Assembly: GCF_007003975.1 (NCBI RefSeq)
Contig: NZ_VFTC01000008.1
Coordinates: 140,340 to 204,339 of the forward strand
From: Mesorhizobium sp. WSM4306
GTDB taxonomy: Bacteria; Pseudomonadota; Alphaproteobacteria; Rhizobiales; Rhizobiaceae
Direction of reading: 5' to 3'
DNA: 64,000 nt
The notes below the pieces were generated by a model, which made no database searches, was not told the origin of the DNA, and saw only the letters and a list, made by a program, of their open reading frames with translations. Numbering within the stretch: position 1 is the first letter of the stretch; each line of letters opens with the position of its first letter. The translations under genes were made by a program, and so were the position numbers. This document shows positions 1 to 8,057 of this stretch, piece by piece.

Positions 1-44
1 GCCGGCATTCTCCATGGCGCGTGAATTTTCACGAGCCTCGCCTA

Positions 45-310
45 TCATGCAGGTTTCTCGACCATGTCGTTGACTTGATCGGCAGTGAGGAACACCACAT
101 CCCACATGCCCAAGAGCGGCGCGAAGGTCACGATCGTAATGCCGCCTGTGGCGCTGGTGCGGGTCAGGCCCTCGGAATAGATATCGAGCGGCGGCTCCTC
201 GTCGAACCAGACGCCGTGCAACGTTTCGCCCTGCCACTTTTGACGCCTTTCTCACAGCTCTTGAACGACAGCACGGACTCATCGGCCTGCACGTCGCTGC
301 CGTCCTCACC
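45..310 (-). pseudogene. Terminase large subunit fragment (degraded second copy)
   Basis: On the minus strand this stretch reads as an internal piece of a phage terminase large subunit, matching the better preserved piece at 985-1210 base for base over most of its length. It includes the Walker B-like VWFDEEPPLDIYSEGL segment. Compared with the other copy one base is missing near 232-240, so the first part (QADESVLSFKS) and the rest (KWQGETLHGVWFDEEPP) lie in different frames. It runs into a stop after VNDMVEKPA. There is no ATP-binding N-terminus and no nuclease domain. It is a non-functional remnant, and the start at the 310 side is approximate. Confidence 0.7.
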
Positions 311-503
311 TCGGTCATTCATAGCCAGGAAGGGTCAAACCAATCACTCTCAGCGACCGCGTTCGACCGGTTCACTCTTTCAGTAGCCAGCGTCGCTTGC
401 CGGAGCTGCGTCTGTCAGTCGGCGGCCAATGGTATTCTCAACGGGACGCTAATATACGTAGACACTCCAGCGAGCAGCGCCTGCCAGATGCTTGAGGAAT
501 GCC

Positions 504-836
504 ATGCGAAGATTCATCTTCACGGCGATGTGTATCGCCGCGGCGACGGCCGCTAGCGCCCACGACTGGTACAAAGACAGGATTGACCCGCAGACGAAAT
601 TCAAGTGTTGCGGTGGTTCTGATTGCCGCGCCATACCTCAGTCTTCGGTGCGGTCAAGGATCGACGGTGGTTACATCTATTTGCCGCATAATTTTGTCAT
701 CCCACCGGACCGCGTGCAGGAATCCCCAGACGGCCAATACCATATCTGCGAAGGTACCTACGTCATAACCAATCAGCTGTATTTGCGTTGCTTCTTTGCA
801 CCTCGTTTAAAGGTCTCTCTACTTGTTCCGCATTGA
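504..836 (+). CDS. Small secreted cysteine-containing protein, unknown function
   Basis: Predicted 110 residues. The ATG at 504 is preferred over an upstream in-frame TTG because it begins a classic signal peptide (MRRFIFTAMCIAAATAASA) ending before HDWYKD. The mature part has about five cysteines, including a CCGGSDC cluster that could form disulfides or bind metal. I know of similar small exported rhizobial proteins with an HDWY start and a CC-x3-DC motif, but no function. It sits between the two terminase fragments, so it may be prophage cargo or simply an old neighbour. Confidence 0.6.
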   Translation: MRRFIFTAMCIAAATAASAHDWYKDRIDPQTKFKCCGGSDCRAIPQSSVRSRIDGGYIYLPHNFVIPPDRVQESPDGQYHICEGTYVITNQLYLRCFFAPRLKVSLLVPH

Positions 837-882
837 GGTAGATACCGGGCGTCGCTGCGGCAGCACCAGCGCTCAGCTCGCG

Positions 883-980
883 GAACGCCAACGCCTCACT
901 CCGCTGGAACACCCCTCATCCGTCTCGGCGCTATCGCGCCGATCCACCTTCTCCCACAGGGGGAGAAGGAGGAGCCTCAC
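883..980. repeat. Palindromic intergenic repeat (type A), inserted at the end of the terminase remnant
   Basis: About 95 bp containing CTCATCCGTCTCGGCGCTAT, an inverted GGCGC/GCGCC core and a second hairpin of CTTCTCCC/GGGAGAAG. The same sequence recurs at 28310-28410 with only a few differences. It replaces the C-terminal coding part of the terminase gene, which stops inside it. Confidence 0.75.
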
Positions 981-1710
981 CCGCCGACAAAAACCGCAGC
1001 ACCACGTCACTCATGCCAAGCAGCGGCGTAAAAGTGACGATCGTTATCCCGCCCGTCGCATTGATTCGCGTCAATCCTTCGGAATAGATATCGAGCGGCG
1101 GCTCCTCGTCGAACCAGACGCCGTGGAGCGTTTCGCCCTGCCACTTTTCGCGGCCTTTCTCGTAGCTCTTGAACGACAGCACCGATTCATCGGCCTGCAC
1201 GTCGCCGCCACCGCCCCAGCGCACCACGATGCTGTCGAGCGCGCCCGGCGCGCCGCGGCCCATGGTGGTGTGCAAAATGGCGTCGGCGGGGATCATGCCG
1301 GTGCCCCAGGCGGCCTGCTGCTGCGGCGGGCCGACCAGCACGCGTTGCGGGTTGTCGCGCGTGCCCTCGCCGGTCACACCGGCCGCCCATAGCCGCACGG
1401 CGGCGTCGAAGGTCTTGCCTTGCCACCACTGGGGATAGCGGCCGGTGAGGTGCATGGCCCATTCGGCACCGCCGGCCCTGGTCTTGCCGAGCTGGTTGCC
1501 GGCCATGAACAGCCGCTCGCGGTTTTTGGCGCCGGCGGCGTGAAACTCGGCCTGGCGTTCATACGGCGTGTAAGATGCAAGCAGGTTAGTCCTGCGTCTT
1601 CGGTCCAGTTCCTGCAGCAGCGCCAGATAGTGGCGGCGCGCCGCCCGGCTGGTCGCCGAACGGACCGAGGACGGCTTCGAGGCCGCGGATGCGGCGGCGG
1701 ATCTCGTCAT
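931..1710 (-). pseudogene. Phage terminase large subunit, C-terminally truncated
   Basis: The 259-codon frame encodes the ATPase half of a terminase large subunit: YTPYERQAEFHAAG, the Walker A-like MAGNQLGKTRAG (around residues 69-80) and the Walker B-like GVWFDEEPP. Full-length family members run to well over 400 residues and carry a C-terminal nuclease domain. Here the recognisable sequence ends at LLGMSDVVLRF and the frame then reads through the palindromic repeat at 883-980. The 5' end overlaps the preceding ORF by about 125 bp, so the true start is uncertain. Packaging function is very unlikely. Confidence 0.75.
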
Positions 1711-1969
1711 CGCTCAGGCTCTCCAGATTGTCGGTGGAGACATGTAGATCCTTGGCCAGGTCCTTGGGCAGCACCGATTGCACGATCTTCAGATACTGGT
1801 CGGGCTTGTCGGCCCGGACCGCGGCAATGACACCGGCGCCGTGGGCGCGGAAATCGGCGCGCACGGCGTCGAGAAAATCGTCGCCAAGTGTCTTCTTCGT
1901 CCGCTTCGGGGCGGCGCCGGCGGGTGCCTTGCGGCCAGGGCGCGCACGCGGCGCCGTTCGGTCAGCCAT
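1586..1969 (-). CDS. Small prophage-type protein upstream of terminase (possible small terminase subunit)
   Basis: 127 residues from the ATG at 1969 (MADRTAPRARPGRK). It has a basic, Ala/Pro-rich N-terminus, then a helical segment (LGDDFLDAVRADFRAHGAG, IAAVRADKPDQYLKIV) and an acidic SLSDDEIRRRIRGLEAVL segment. Its position directly before the large terminase gene is where a small terminase subunit is usually found. I infer that role from position and size only. It overlaps the previous ORF by 8 bp, so the two are translationally coupled. Confidence 0.55.
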   Translation of the reverse strand: MADRTAPRARPGRKAPAGAAPKRTKKTLGDDFLDAVRADFRAHGAGVIAAVRADKPDQYLKIVQSVLPKDLAKDLHVSTDNLESLSDDEIRRRIRGLEAVLGPFGDQPGGAPPLSGAAAGTGPKTQD

Positions 1970-2372
1970 GATCCGGGATCCCGGCGGGCTCAGCCTTGCT
2001 GGCGGCAACCTGCTTTGCCGGTCTCGCCCGCTTGATTTTGCCGGACTTGCGCCGTTTTGCCTTCACCGGTTTCCGGGTGGTCTTGCGGCCGGCCGCATCA
2101 GCGGCTGGCGCGTGGCTGTTTTCGGCAGGCGCGGCTTTCAGGCTTGCCCTGGCAAGACCGATCGCGCTTCCGTCGTGCGCGCCGCGCGGAAAGCCGAAGC
2201 CGCCAATCGCATCGACGGGACCGCCGCGGATCATGCCGATCAGCACGCCCGGCGCGACCGGCTCGACGCGGCCGATACGCGCCTGCGGAGCAATGCCTTC
2301 GAACAGGCCGATGGCGCTGACGATCTCGTGGCCGTCATCGTCGATGATGATGGTGGCATAGCGGTTGGACAT
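1962..2372 (-). CDS. Hypothetical prophage-associated protein
   Basis: 136 residues from the ATG at 2372 (MSNRYATIIIDDDGHE). The N-terminal half looks like a compact beta-rich domain (IVSAIGLFEGIAPQARIGRV, GVLIGMIRGGPVDAIGGFGF). The C-terminal third is strongly basic (KTTRKPVKAKRRKSGKIKRA), as in nucleic-acid-binding tails. A longer in-frame extension to 2540 exists but crosses a strong terminator, so 2372 is preferred. It heads the short minus-strand cluster leading into the terminase remnant. No family is recognised. Confidence 0.5.
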   Translation of the reverse strand: MSNRYATIIIDDDGHEIVSAIGLFEGIAPQARIGRVEPVAPGVLIGMIRGGPVDAIGGFGFPRGAHDGSAIGLARASLKAAPAENSHAPAADAAGRKTTRKPVKAKRRKSGKIKRARPAKQVAASKAEPAGIPDHG

Positions 2373-2490
2373 GGGATTTCTCGTGGATATTGCAGAATGA
2401 ACCGAGGATAGCGTTCCTTCGCGCCCCTCTGTCGGCAGGACGGAGGGGGCGCTGTCCCGCCGGCATTCGGTTCTCGCAACAGATTGCCTG

Positions 2491-2519
2491 AAAAACAAAA
2501 CCCGCCTCGGCGGCGGGTT
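2491..2519 (-). terminator. Intrinsic terminator in the leader of the prophage cluster
   Basis: Read on the minus strand: an 8-bp perfect stem AACCCGCC / GGCGGGTT with a 5-base loop, then TTGTTTTT. No annotated minus-strand gene ends just upstream of it; only the promoter-like sequence at 2547-2575 lies there. Confidence 0.7.
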
Positions 2520-2546
2520 GCTGGCGCAAATCAGCACCATGGAGAA

Positions 2547-2575
2547 ATGATACGATAGCTGCCCTCATCCGTCAA
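2547..2575 (-). promoter_or_regulatory. Sigma-70-type promoter, minus strand
   Basis: On the minus strand TTGACG (2575-2570) and TATCAT (2552-2547) are separated by exactly 17 bases, a near-consensus housekeeping promoter. A start of transcription would fall near 2540, giving an RNA of roughly 50 nt up to the terminator at 2491-2519, or a longer mRNA for the 2372 gene on read-through. Confidence 0.5.
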
Positions 2576-2734
2576 TAGGAAATAAGAAACAATTCCTACT
2601 TCGGTCAAGGACTCAAGCGGTGTTAGCGCTACCATATTTATCGTCAAGTCATATGCATATGTGCTAAAGTGCCATGCCGCAGGGCAAGTTTGTCTGATAA
2701 TTTGTTCTTTGGCATCAAGGGGGCGGAAGAAGCC

Positions 2735-3175
2735 ATGTCTGACGACAAAATCCGAAATATAAATTTGACCGCCGACATCGTCGCGGCCTTCGTGCGCAAC
2801 AATTCGGTGCCTCCGGAAGGTTTGCCGGCGTTGATCGAGAGCGTCAACTCGGCGCTCGCGGCCGTGGACAATCCCGTTGCTCCGCCGCAACCGGCACCGG
2901 AGCCTGCCGTCAATCGCAAGCGCTCGGTGACGCCGAATTTCATTTACTGCCTTGAGGACGGCAAGAAGTTCAGGTCGCTGCGGCGCCATCTCGGCTCCGC
3001 CCATGGCATGACGCCGGAGGCCTATCGCACCAAATGGGACCTGCCCGGCGACTATCCGATGACGGCGCCCAGCTACGCCGCCAAGCGATCCGAGCTGGCA
3101 AAGGAGTTCGGGCTCGGCGTCAGGACAGAGACGCCCGCCGCCAAAGCACCGGCCAAGCGCAAGACCAAGGCGTAG
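2735..3175 (+). CDS. MucR/Ros family transcriptional regulator
   Basis: 146 residues from the ATG at 2735. It has the family layout: an N-terminal helical region (LTADIVAAFVRNNSVPP), a Pro/Ala linker, then the single zinc-finger domain near residues 70-90 and the conserved tail MTPEAYRTKWDLPGDYPM. The finger reads C-x2-D-x9-H-x4-H, so Asp replaces the second Cys, as in several rhizobial Ros homologues. MucR proteins are H-NS-like regulators that bind AT-rich DNA and control exopolysaccharide, motility and symbiosis genes. It is monocistronic, with a basic Lys/Ala-rich C-terminus. Confidence 0.92.
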   Translation: MSDDKIRNINLTADIVAAFVRNNSVPPEGLPALIESVNSALAAVDNPVAPPQPAPEPAVNRKRSVTPNFIYCLEDGKKFRSLRRHLGSAHGMTPEAYRTKWDLPGDYPMTAPSYAAKRSELAKEFGLGVRTETPAAKAPAKRKTKA

Positions 3176-3336
3176 CGCGACACCCTCCTGCGACGTTTGC
3201 CTGCCGGAGGACGATCATGGTGGCTGACGAGCCCAGCCGGATGCAACGTCGATCATCTGACAGAACGCCGGGTTGACGACGGCATCACCGCACCCCGCAA
3301 CTTGCCACCTTTGGCCTTTAGGTCCGGTGGGCGTGA

Positions 3337-3768
3337 TTATCTATTTGCGTTGGAAGGAGGAGCCATCATTCCCGGAACAACGTCCGTGTTCTGAGCCACC
3401 TTTATTCGCCAGCCCGTCCGTTCTTCCTTCACAATCAGAAGCAGGATACCTTTCCGGATTCCAGCGGGCGAGCCGTCCGGGGCGAATGCGCCGGTCAGGG
3501 TCCAGGTGTAGTGGATGGCGTTGACACCGGGCGCTAGTTCAACAACTGACGAAACGTTACCATCCAATTGGCTATCACGAAACATGCTTTCATGCGTCGC
3601 ACGGTGCGCCGCTTCGATCTCGGCGCGGTTCTTCCACCACACGCCTACGACATTGACGAAATTTGCATCGTCGGCGAACAACGCCGCGAAGTCGTCCATA
3701 TGGTGCCGATTCCAAGCATCGGCAAAGGCAGTCGCGGCGTCCTCAGGTTTGCTGACCGTCGATCTCAT
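3337..3768 (-). CDS. SnoaL-like / SgcJ-EcaC family protein
   Basis: 143 residues beginning MRSTVSKPEDAATAFADAW, with a GGAGA ribosome site 6 bases before the ATG. The pattern AFADAWNRHHMDDFAALFADDANFVNVVG is typical of the NTF2/SnoaL fold family annotated as SgcJ/EcaC. These small cone-shaped alpha+beta proteins act as polyketide cyclases, isomerases or binding proteins. Family members often carry misleading oxidoreductase names, and the substrate here is unknown. It is a single gene between mucR and a small hypothetical gene. Confidence 0.75.
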   Translation of the reverse strand: MRSTVSKPEDAATAFADAWNRHHMDDFAALFADDANFVNVVGVWWKNRAEIEAAHRATHESMFRDSQLDGNVSSVVELAPGVNAIHYTWTLTGAFAPDGSPAGIRKGILLLIVKEERTGWRIKVAQNTDVVPGMMAPPSNANR

Positions 3769-3928
3769 AACAAATCTCCATGCTTTCCGCTAAGCGTACA
3801 GGAATTCGGCATTGGGTACGACAAGCGCCGCGTCAGATTTCAAACTGAGACACTACCGAGGCGGCCACCGACTGGCCATTAGCTGGCGCTTATGGAATCA
3901 TTCCCCTCCGACTCGGGGAGAATGCAGC

Positions 3929-4198
3929 ATGGACAAACCAGCCATGGCATCCGTGTTCAGGATGCGGCATGCGCCAGCCACTGTTTCGGGCGTCCGCAGC
4001 GTCGGCCAGGGCCAGGCCGATCCGGTCATCGGCAGAAGGCCGCTCGGCGAAGCGATCCGCTTCGTCATCGACGCCCACCCCCATTACGACATCAGCGCCG
4101 TGTCGATCGCCTACGGCGACGGCGCAGCCCCACGCCTCGGCAGCAGGGAGGTCAAGGCGCTGTGGGCCGAATACGGCCGTCGCTGGATGGAAGAGTAG
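3929..4198 (+). CDS. Hypothetical protein, 89 residues
   Basis: The ATG at 3929 follows a GGGGAG ribosome site at suitable spacing. The product (MDKPAMASVFRMRHAPATV) has a run GEAIRFVIDAHPHYDISAVSIAYGD and ends REVKALWAEYGRRWMEE. It has no signal peptide or membrane segment. I do not recognise a family. Confidence 0.6.
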   Translation: MDKPAMASVFRMRHAPATVSGVRSVGQGQADPVIGRRPLGEAIRFVIDAHPHYDISAVSIAYGDGAAPRLGSREVKALWAEYGRRWMEE

Positions 4199-4344
4199 GA
4201 CCGCACCGGAACCTCGGCATTCGCCTCCCTCTGGATCGGAACAGGCGCTCATGCGTTGACGCTGGAGTTTTGTTTACGCAATTCCGATCGGAAAACCGCT
4301 TCACACCTTTCCTGGAATTGCTTTGGCCAATGGGAGCAAACGCC

Positions 4345-4650
4345 ATGAATGTCGCCAATCTGCAACTCGAAGGCCTGCTGATGGCCGTCGCTTCGATCAA
4401 CCAGGTACTGGTGCGTAAGGGCGTGCTTACCGTCGAGGAGATCGACATCGCCTTGCGCAAGGCCGAGGCCATTGAAACCGGTGAGGAACGGTCTGGCGGC
4501 ATGTCGGAGTCCAGCCGCGACGCCGTCAACTTCCCGATCCGGTTGCTGGAACTGGCCAATCAATGCCAGCCGGAGACGGACATGCCGTCCTTCTCGAAGC
4601 TGGCGCGCATGGTCGGCCAGATGAAGGAACCCTACAACGACCAGATGTGA
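4345..4650 (+). CDS. Hypothetical protein, 101 residues
   Basis: The second of two in-frame ATGs (4330 and 4345) is chosen because GGGAG sits 8 bases before it. The product has a short helical N-terminal region (LQLEGLLMAVASINQVLVRK) followed by GVLTVEEIDIALRKAEA, a layout seen in small rhizobial proteins of unknown role. It ends MVGQMKEPYNDQM. It is soluble, with no recognised catalytic motif. It converges with the DoxX gene 12 bp downstream. Confidence 0.65.
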   Translation: MNVANLQLEGLLMAVASINQVLVRKGVLTVEEIDIALRKAEAIETGEERSGGMSESSRDAVNFPIRLLELANQCQPETDMPSFSKLARMVGQMKEPYNDQM

Positions 4651-4662
4651 GGCTCTCCGGTC

Positions 4663-5076
4663 TCACGCCCTGCCGAGCTTGGAGGCCAGCACGCTGCCCG
4701 GTCCATGTACGGCGGCGAACAGCAGGCCGGCGGCGAACGGGAAATGGGACATGAAAGCGCCGAACTCGGCCTGGTTGCCGGCCCAGTGCGACGGGCCGTG
4801 GAAAGCAAAGCCGAGGAAGATCACGTAGACTGCGGCGACCAGAGCCGCCGGCGTGAAGAACGCGCCGGTCAGGAAGGCGATCACCAGCAGCGCTTCCAGG
4901 ATCGCGGCGCACCAGGCCAGAAACAGCGGGAACGGGAAACCGGCGGCGGCGATGTAGCCGGCGGTCATACCCATATCCATGAACTTGAAGGCCACCCCCA
5001 TCGCGAACATGGCGGCCAGGATCAGGCGAGCGATGAGAATGGCCGCGGTCTGCCACGGCGATTGAACGGTTTCCAT
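4663..5076 (-). CDS. DoxX family membrane protein
   Basis: 137 residues with four hydrophobic segments (AAILIARLILAAMFAMGVAF, PLFLAWCAAILEALLVIAFL, PAALVAAVYVIFLGFAF and FPFAAGLLFAAV). The first helix starts with the RLILAAMF pattern common to DoxX proteins. DoxX members are small inner-membrane proteins linked to quinone or redox functions and sulfur metabolism, with poorly defined biochemistry. It is a single gene preceded by an AGGAGA ribosome site. Confidence 0.85.
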   Translation of the reverse strand: METVQSPWQTAAILIARLILAAMFAMGVAFKFMDMGMTAGYIAAAGFPFPLFLAWCAAILEALLVIAFLTGAFFTPAALVAAVYVIFLGFAFHGPSHWAGNQAEFGAFMSHFPFAAGLLFAAVHGPGSVLASKLGRA

Positions 5077-5203
5077 AATGTTCTCCTGGGATTGCTAGGG
5101 GTTTCGCTCCAAGGACGGGCGGCACGCCGCCGATCCGACATCATCGCGCAAAAATTCTTGGCTGGCAAAACGGGACCTCTTGGCGGCGCGTTGGAATCGC
5201 CGC

Positions 5204-5677
5204 TCAGAGCTTCGCCATCAGCTCCCGCCCCAACCGCTTTGGCGGCTCGGCGCGCAGCACGACATTGGTCGTCACCGCGCCGTAGCGGCCGATGGCGTCG
5301 ACGATGATTTCGAGGTCGGGCGGCGACGGGACGACGACCTTGACCAGAAAACAGTCCTCGCCGGTCACCCGCAACACCTCGACCACTTCCGGCATGGCGG
5401 CGAATTTCTTCAGGCAGGTCTGGATGTGCTCATGCGTGGTGCGCAGGCGGATCATCGCCATGGTGCCGAGACCGAGGGCGGCGGGATCGATCGCCGCGCG
5501 GTAGCCGGCGATTATGCCACGCTCCTCCAGCCGCTTCACCCGCTCCGACGTGGCGGGCTGGGACAGGCCGACGCGGCGGCCGAGTTCGGAAACGCCGATG
5601 CGGCCATCCTCCTGCATGATCTCGATGATCGCCACATCGGTGGGGTCGAGCCGCGGCCGGTAATCGCCATTTGCCAT
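5204..5677 (-). CDS. Lrp/AsnC family transcriptional regulator
   Basis: 157 residues from the ATG at 5677, chosen because GAAGG precedes it and the length then matches the family; an ATG at 5728 would add 17 residues. The N-terminal winged HTH is clear (LDPTDVAIIEIMQEDGRIG, then VGLSQPATSERVKRLEERG). The C-terminal RAM ligand-binding domain follows (MAMIRLRTTHEHIQTCLKKF, VVEVLRVTGEDCFLVKVVV). Lrp-type regulators sense amino acids or their products. It is divergent from the RBBP9 hydrolase at 5791, about 110 bp away, a possible target. Confidence 0.92.
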   Translation of the reverse strand: MANGDYRPRLDPTDVAIIEIMQEDGRIGVSELGRRVGLSQPATSERVKRLEERGIIAGYRAAIDPAALGLGTMAMIRLRTTHEHIQTCLKKFAAMPEVVEVLRVTGEDCFLVKVVVPSPPDLEIIVDAIGRYGAVTTNVVLRAEPPKRLGRELMAKL

Positions 5678-5790
5678 GTAGACCTTCAATCCATCGGAAT
5701 TCTTCGCTGCTTTCCGATGATCTCTCATTCCGTGGACGAGGAGAAGACCTAGAATTGGCCGGCATCGTTCACCAGGAGACAGGACATTCC

Positions 5791-6402
5791 ATGACCGACT
5801 TCATCATCTTGCCGGGCAGCGGCGGATCGGGCGAGGCCCACTGGCAGACACGCTGGCAGCAGGCCAACCCGGCAATGCGCCGCTTCAGCCCGGCGAGCTG
5901 GGACCTGCCGGATTTCGACGACTGGGTGGCAGCGCTGGAAACCGCGGTGTCACAGGCAACAACGCCGCCGGTGCTCATCGCCCACAGCCTCAGCTGCCTG
6001 CTGGTGGCGCATTGGCAGACGGTGTCGAGCTGCCAGATCGGCGGCGCGTTCCTGGTTGCGGTTCCCGATCCGGCATCGCCGGTCTATCCGGCTTACGCAA
6101 TTCCCTTTGCCGACACGCCGCGCGTCCCGTTCCGCTTTCCTTCGCTGATCGTCGCCAGCACCGATGATCCTTACGACCCGCATGGCTATGGCAAGGCGAA
6201 GGCCGGGCAATGGGGCAGCGCGCTGCACATCGCCGGGCCGCTCGGCCACATCAACAGCGACAGCGGTCTTGGCGACTGGCCGGAGGGAATGGCGCTGCTT
6301 ATGGCTTTCGTCGGAAGCGTCGACTTGAAGGGGCATGGTCGAGCATCGGCTGACGCCGGCGGCCGCTCGTCTTCGCACAATGTCCTGAATTCAGCTGGCT
6401 AG
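5791..6402 (+). CDS. RBBP9/YdeN family alpha/beta serine hydrolase
   Basis: 203 residues from the ATG at 5791. The start ILPGSGGSGEAHWQTRWQQ is diagnostic for the RBBP9 family. The nucleophile is the Ser in IAHSLSC, the acid is probably in ASTDDPYDPHG, and the His is in GPLGHINSDSGLGDWPEG, also a family hallmark. Bacterial members are small cytosolic serine hydrolases of unknown substrate. The 3' end overlaps the convergent zinc-knuckle ORF by 12 bp, and the tail after the last motif is longer than usual. Confidence 0.88.
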   Translation: MTDFIILPGSGGSGEAHWQTRWQQANPAMRRFSPASWDLPDFDDWVAALETAVSQATTPPVLIAHSLSCLLVAHWQTVSSCQIGGAFLVAVPDPASPVYPAYAIPFADTPRVPFRFPSLIVASTDDPYDPHGYGKAKAGQWGSALHIAGPLGHINSDSGLGDWPEGMALLMAFVGSVDLKGHGRASADAGGRSSSHNVLNSAG

Positions 6403-6573
6403 AAATCCCTCACGCGCCGGCCCCCGCCCCTGTTGCTCCCGTTGCTCCTGCTGCTCCTTCCGCTGCCGCTCGGCATCGGCTTTGCGCTTCGGGCAATCCT
6501 CATATTCGTGGTCGCGCGAGCCGCAATAGGAGCAGCATTTTGCCGGCGTCTCGGGGCGAAGCGTGGTGGCCAT
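6391..6573 (-). CDS. Very small CCHC zinc-knuckle protein
   Basis: 60 residues from the ATG at 6573; an upstream ATG at 6597 would add 8 residues. Residues 14-27 read C-S-Y-C-G-S-R-D-H-E-Y-E-D-C, an exact C-x2-C-x4-H-x4-C zinc knuckle. The rest is a highly charged helix rich in Lys, Arg, Gln and Glu (RKADAERQRKEQQEQREQQ). Zinc knuckles bind single-stranded nucleic acids in retroviral and eukaryotic proteins. They are uncommon in bacteria, so function is open. The regular motif makes a chance ORF unlikely. Confidence 0.6.
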   Translation of the reverse strand: MATTLRPETPAKCCSYCGSRDHEYEDCPKRKADAERQRKEQQEQREQQGRGPAREGFLAS

Positions 6574-6658
6574 GCACAAGAATGCACGAAAAGTCATCCG
6601 GTTGCAGCAGCTCTACGACGTCGCTGCTCGGATGCGTCACCGCCAGCCTGAGCCGCCC

Positions 6659-7624
6659 TCAATAGCCGCCGACGATCGGCAGGATTTCGCCGGTGATGTA
6701 GCTCGAGCATTGCGGCGAGGCCAGGAACACATAGGCCGGTGCGATCTCTTCGGGCTGGGCCGGGCGCTTCATCGGCGTCTTGGCGCCGAACTGCGAAACA
6801 TCGGCCGCCTGTTTGTCGGACGGGTTGAGCGGCGTCCACACCGGCCCCGGCGCCACCGCGTTGACGCGGATGCCCTTGCCGATCAGATTGCCAGACAGCG
6901 CGCGGGTGAAGGCGTGGATGCCGCCCTTGGTCATCGAATAGTCGACCAGTTCCTTCGAGCCGTCTATGCCGGTGACCGAGCCGGTGTTGATGATGGCCGA
7001 GCCCGGCTTCATATGCGCCACCGCCTCCTGAGCCATATGGAAATAGCCGTAGAGGTTGGTCTTCAGCGTGGTGTCGAAATGCTCCTCGGTGAGGTCGGCG
7101 AAATCGGCCGAGTGGACCTGGAAGGCGGCGTTGTTGACCAGCACGTCCAGCTTGCCGAGTTGCTTGACCGTGCGCTCCACAGCGCGGCGGCAGAAGGCGC
7201 GGCTGGCGACATCGCCGCGCAGCGCCAGGCAGCGCCGGCCCTCGGCCTCGACCGCCTGCCTAGTCACTTCGGCATCCCTGTCTTCGCTGAGATAGACGAT
7301 GGCGACGTCGGCGCCTTCGCGCGCAAACAAGACTGCCACGGCGCGGCCGATGCCGGAATCGCCGCCGGTGATCAGCGCCACCTTGCCGTCGAGCTTCCTA
7401 GAGCCCTGCCAGAACGGCGCATCATAAAGCGGCGCCGGCTTGATCTCGGCTTCCTCGCCGGGCTTGGGATGATGCTGCTTCGGAAAAGGCGGCTCGGGAT
7501 AGAGCCGGGCGCCGGCCTGCATGGCGGCCGATGATTTAGCCTCCGGCTTGCGGCGATCGTCGGTATCGACCTTGCGTTGCACGCTGCGCTGCTTGCGCAC
7601 CGCCTTCGAGGTTTTGGTCAGCAT
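6659..7624 (-). CDS. SDR family oxidoreductase with N-terminal extension (YhdG/YgjI-like, stress type)
   Basis: 321 residues from the ATG at 7624, which has a GGAAGGAG ribosome site. After a basic Pro-rich N-terminal extension of about 75 residues comes a classical SDR core: the dinucleotide site KVALITGGDSGIGRAVAV, NNAA, a catalytic Ser in NTGSVTG, YSMTKGG (Tyr and Lys) and the NAVAPGPVWTPL loop. The extended form with the FPKQHHPKPG-like segment is typical of general-stress SDRs in bacteria. The substrate is unknown. Confidence 0.88.
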   Translation of the reverse strand: MLTKTSKAVRKQRSVQRKVDTDDRRKPEAKSSAAMQAGARLYPEPPFPKQHHPKPGEEAEIKPAPLYDAPFWQGSRKLDGKVALITGGDSGIGRAVAVLFAREGADVAIVYLSEDRDAEVTRQAVEAEGRRCLALRGDVASRAFCRRAVERTVKQLGKLDVLVNNAAFQVHSADFADLTEEHFDTTLKTNLYGYFHMAQEAVAHMKPGSAIINTGSVTGIDGSKELVDYSMTKGGIHAFTRALSGNLIGKGIRVNAVAPGPVWTPLNPSDKQAADVSQFGAKTPMKRPAQPEEIAPAYVFLASPQCSSYITGEILPIVGGY

Positions 7625-7814
7625 GGGTTTCTCCTTCCGTGTCGGAGGACAACGCACTCCAGGCAAAAAGGTTGGCCGGGAAAAAAGGTTGGCGGCAGGC
7701 TTTGCGTGAAAGCGCGCGCATTCGTCCGGCCTACATCAAAGTTAAATGCGAGGCACAGGCGTCAGGTGCTAGGTGAGTGCGAAAGGGGGACTCTAAAACT
7801 CTAGGGAGGAGTCC

Positions 7815-7991
7815 ATGGAGGTTCGAAATCTGGTTGCCAAACTGTCGGCCGCACTGCTGCGCCGGCGCGCCGCGTCGCCGCCAATACTGTTCAGGCCGAT
7901 CCGCAACTCGCTCGCAGACATCCCGTTGAAGTCGCAGTCGCGACCGCCCTACCGGCCACGCCAACCGATCCGGCCGGCAAGCAACATGTAG
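7815..7991 (+). CDS. Small basic protein, 58 residues
   Basis: An ATG at 7815 follows AGGGAGGA with about 5 bases of spacing, one of the strongest ribosome sites in the window. The product begins MEVRNLVAKLSAALLRRRAA and ends in a basic, Pro-rich tail (RPPYRPRQPIRPASNM). There is no membrane segment. I recognise no family, and support rests on the ribosome site and its place at the head of a run of other small genes. Confidence 0.4.
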   Translation: MEVRNLVAKLSAALLRRRAASPPILFRPIRNSLADIPLKSQSRPPYRPRQPIRPASNM

Positions 7992-8057
7992 CTTGCGCTG
8001 GCCGCAACCACTTTACGATTTCCTCGTTTATGGCGATCCCGTTTACGGAGGCTATCC

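Noticed and set aside
45..2372. Intact prophage
   Set aside because: Only terminase fragments and two small ORFs are present; no portal, capsid, tail, integrase or lysis genes are seen in the window.
6563..7534. 323-codon plus-strand frame
   Set aside because: Antisense to the stress-type SDR, whose motifs are complete.
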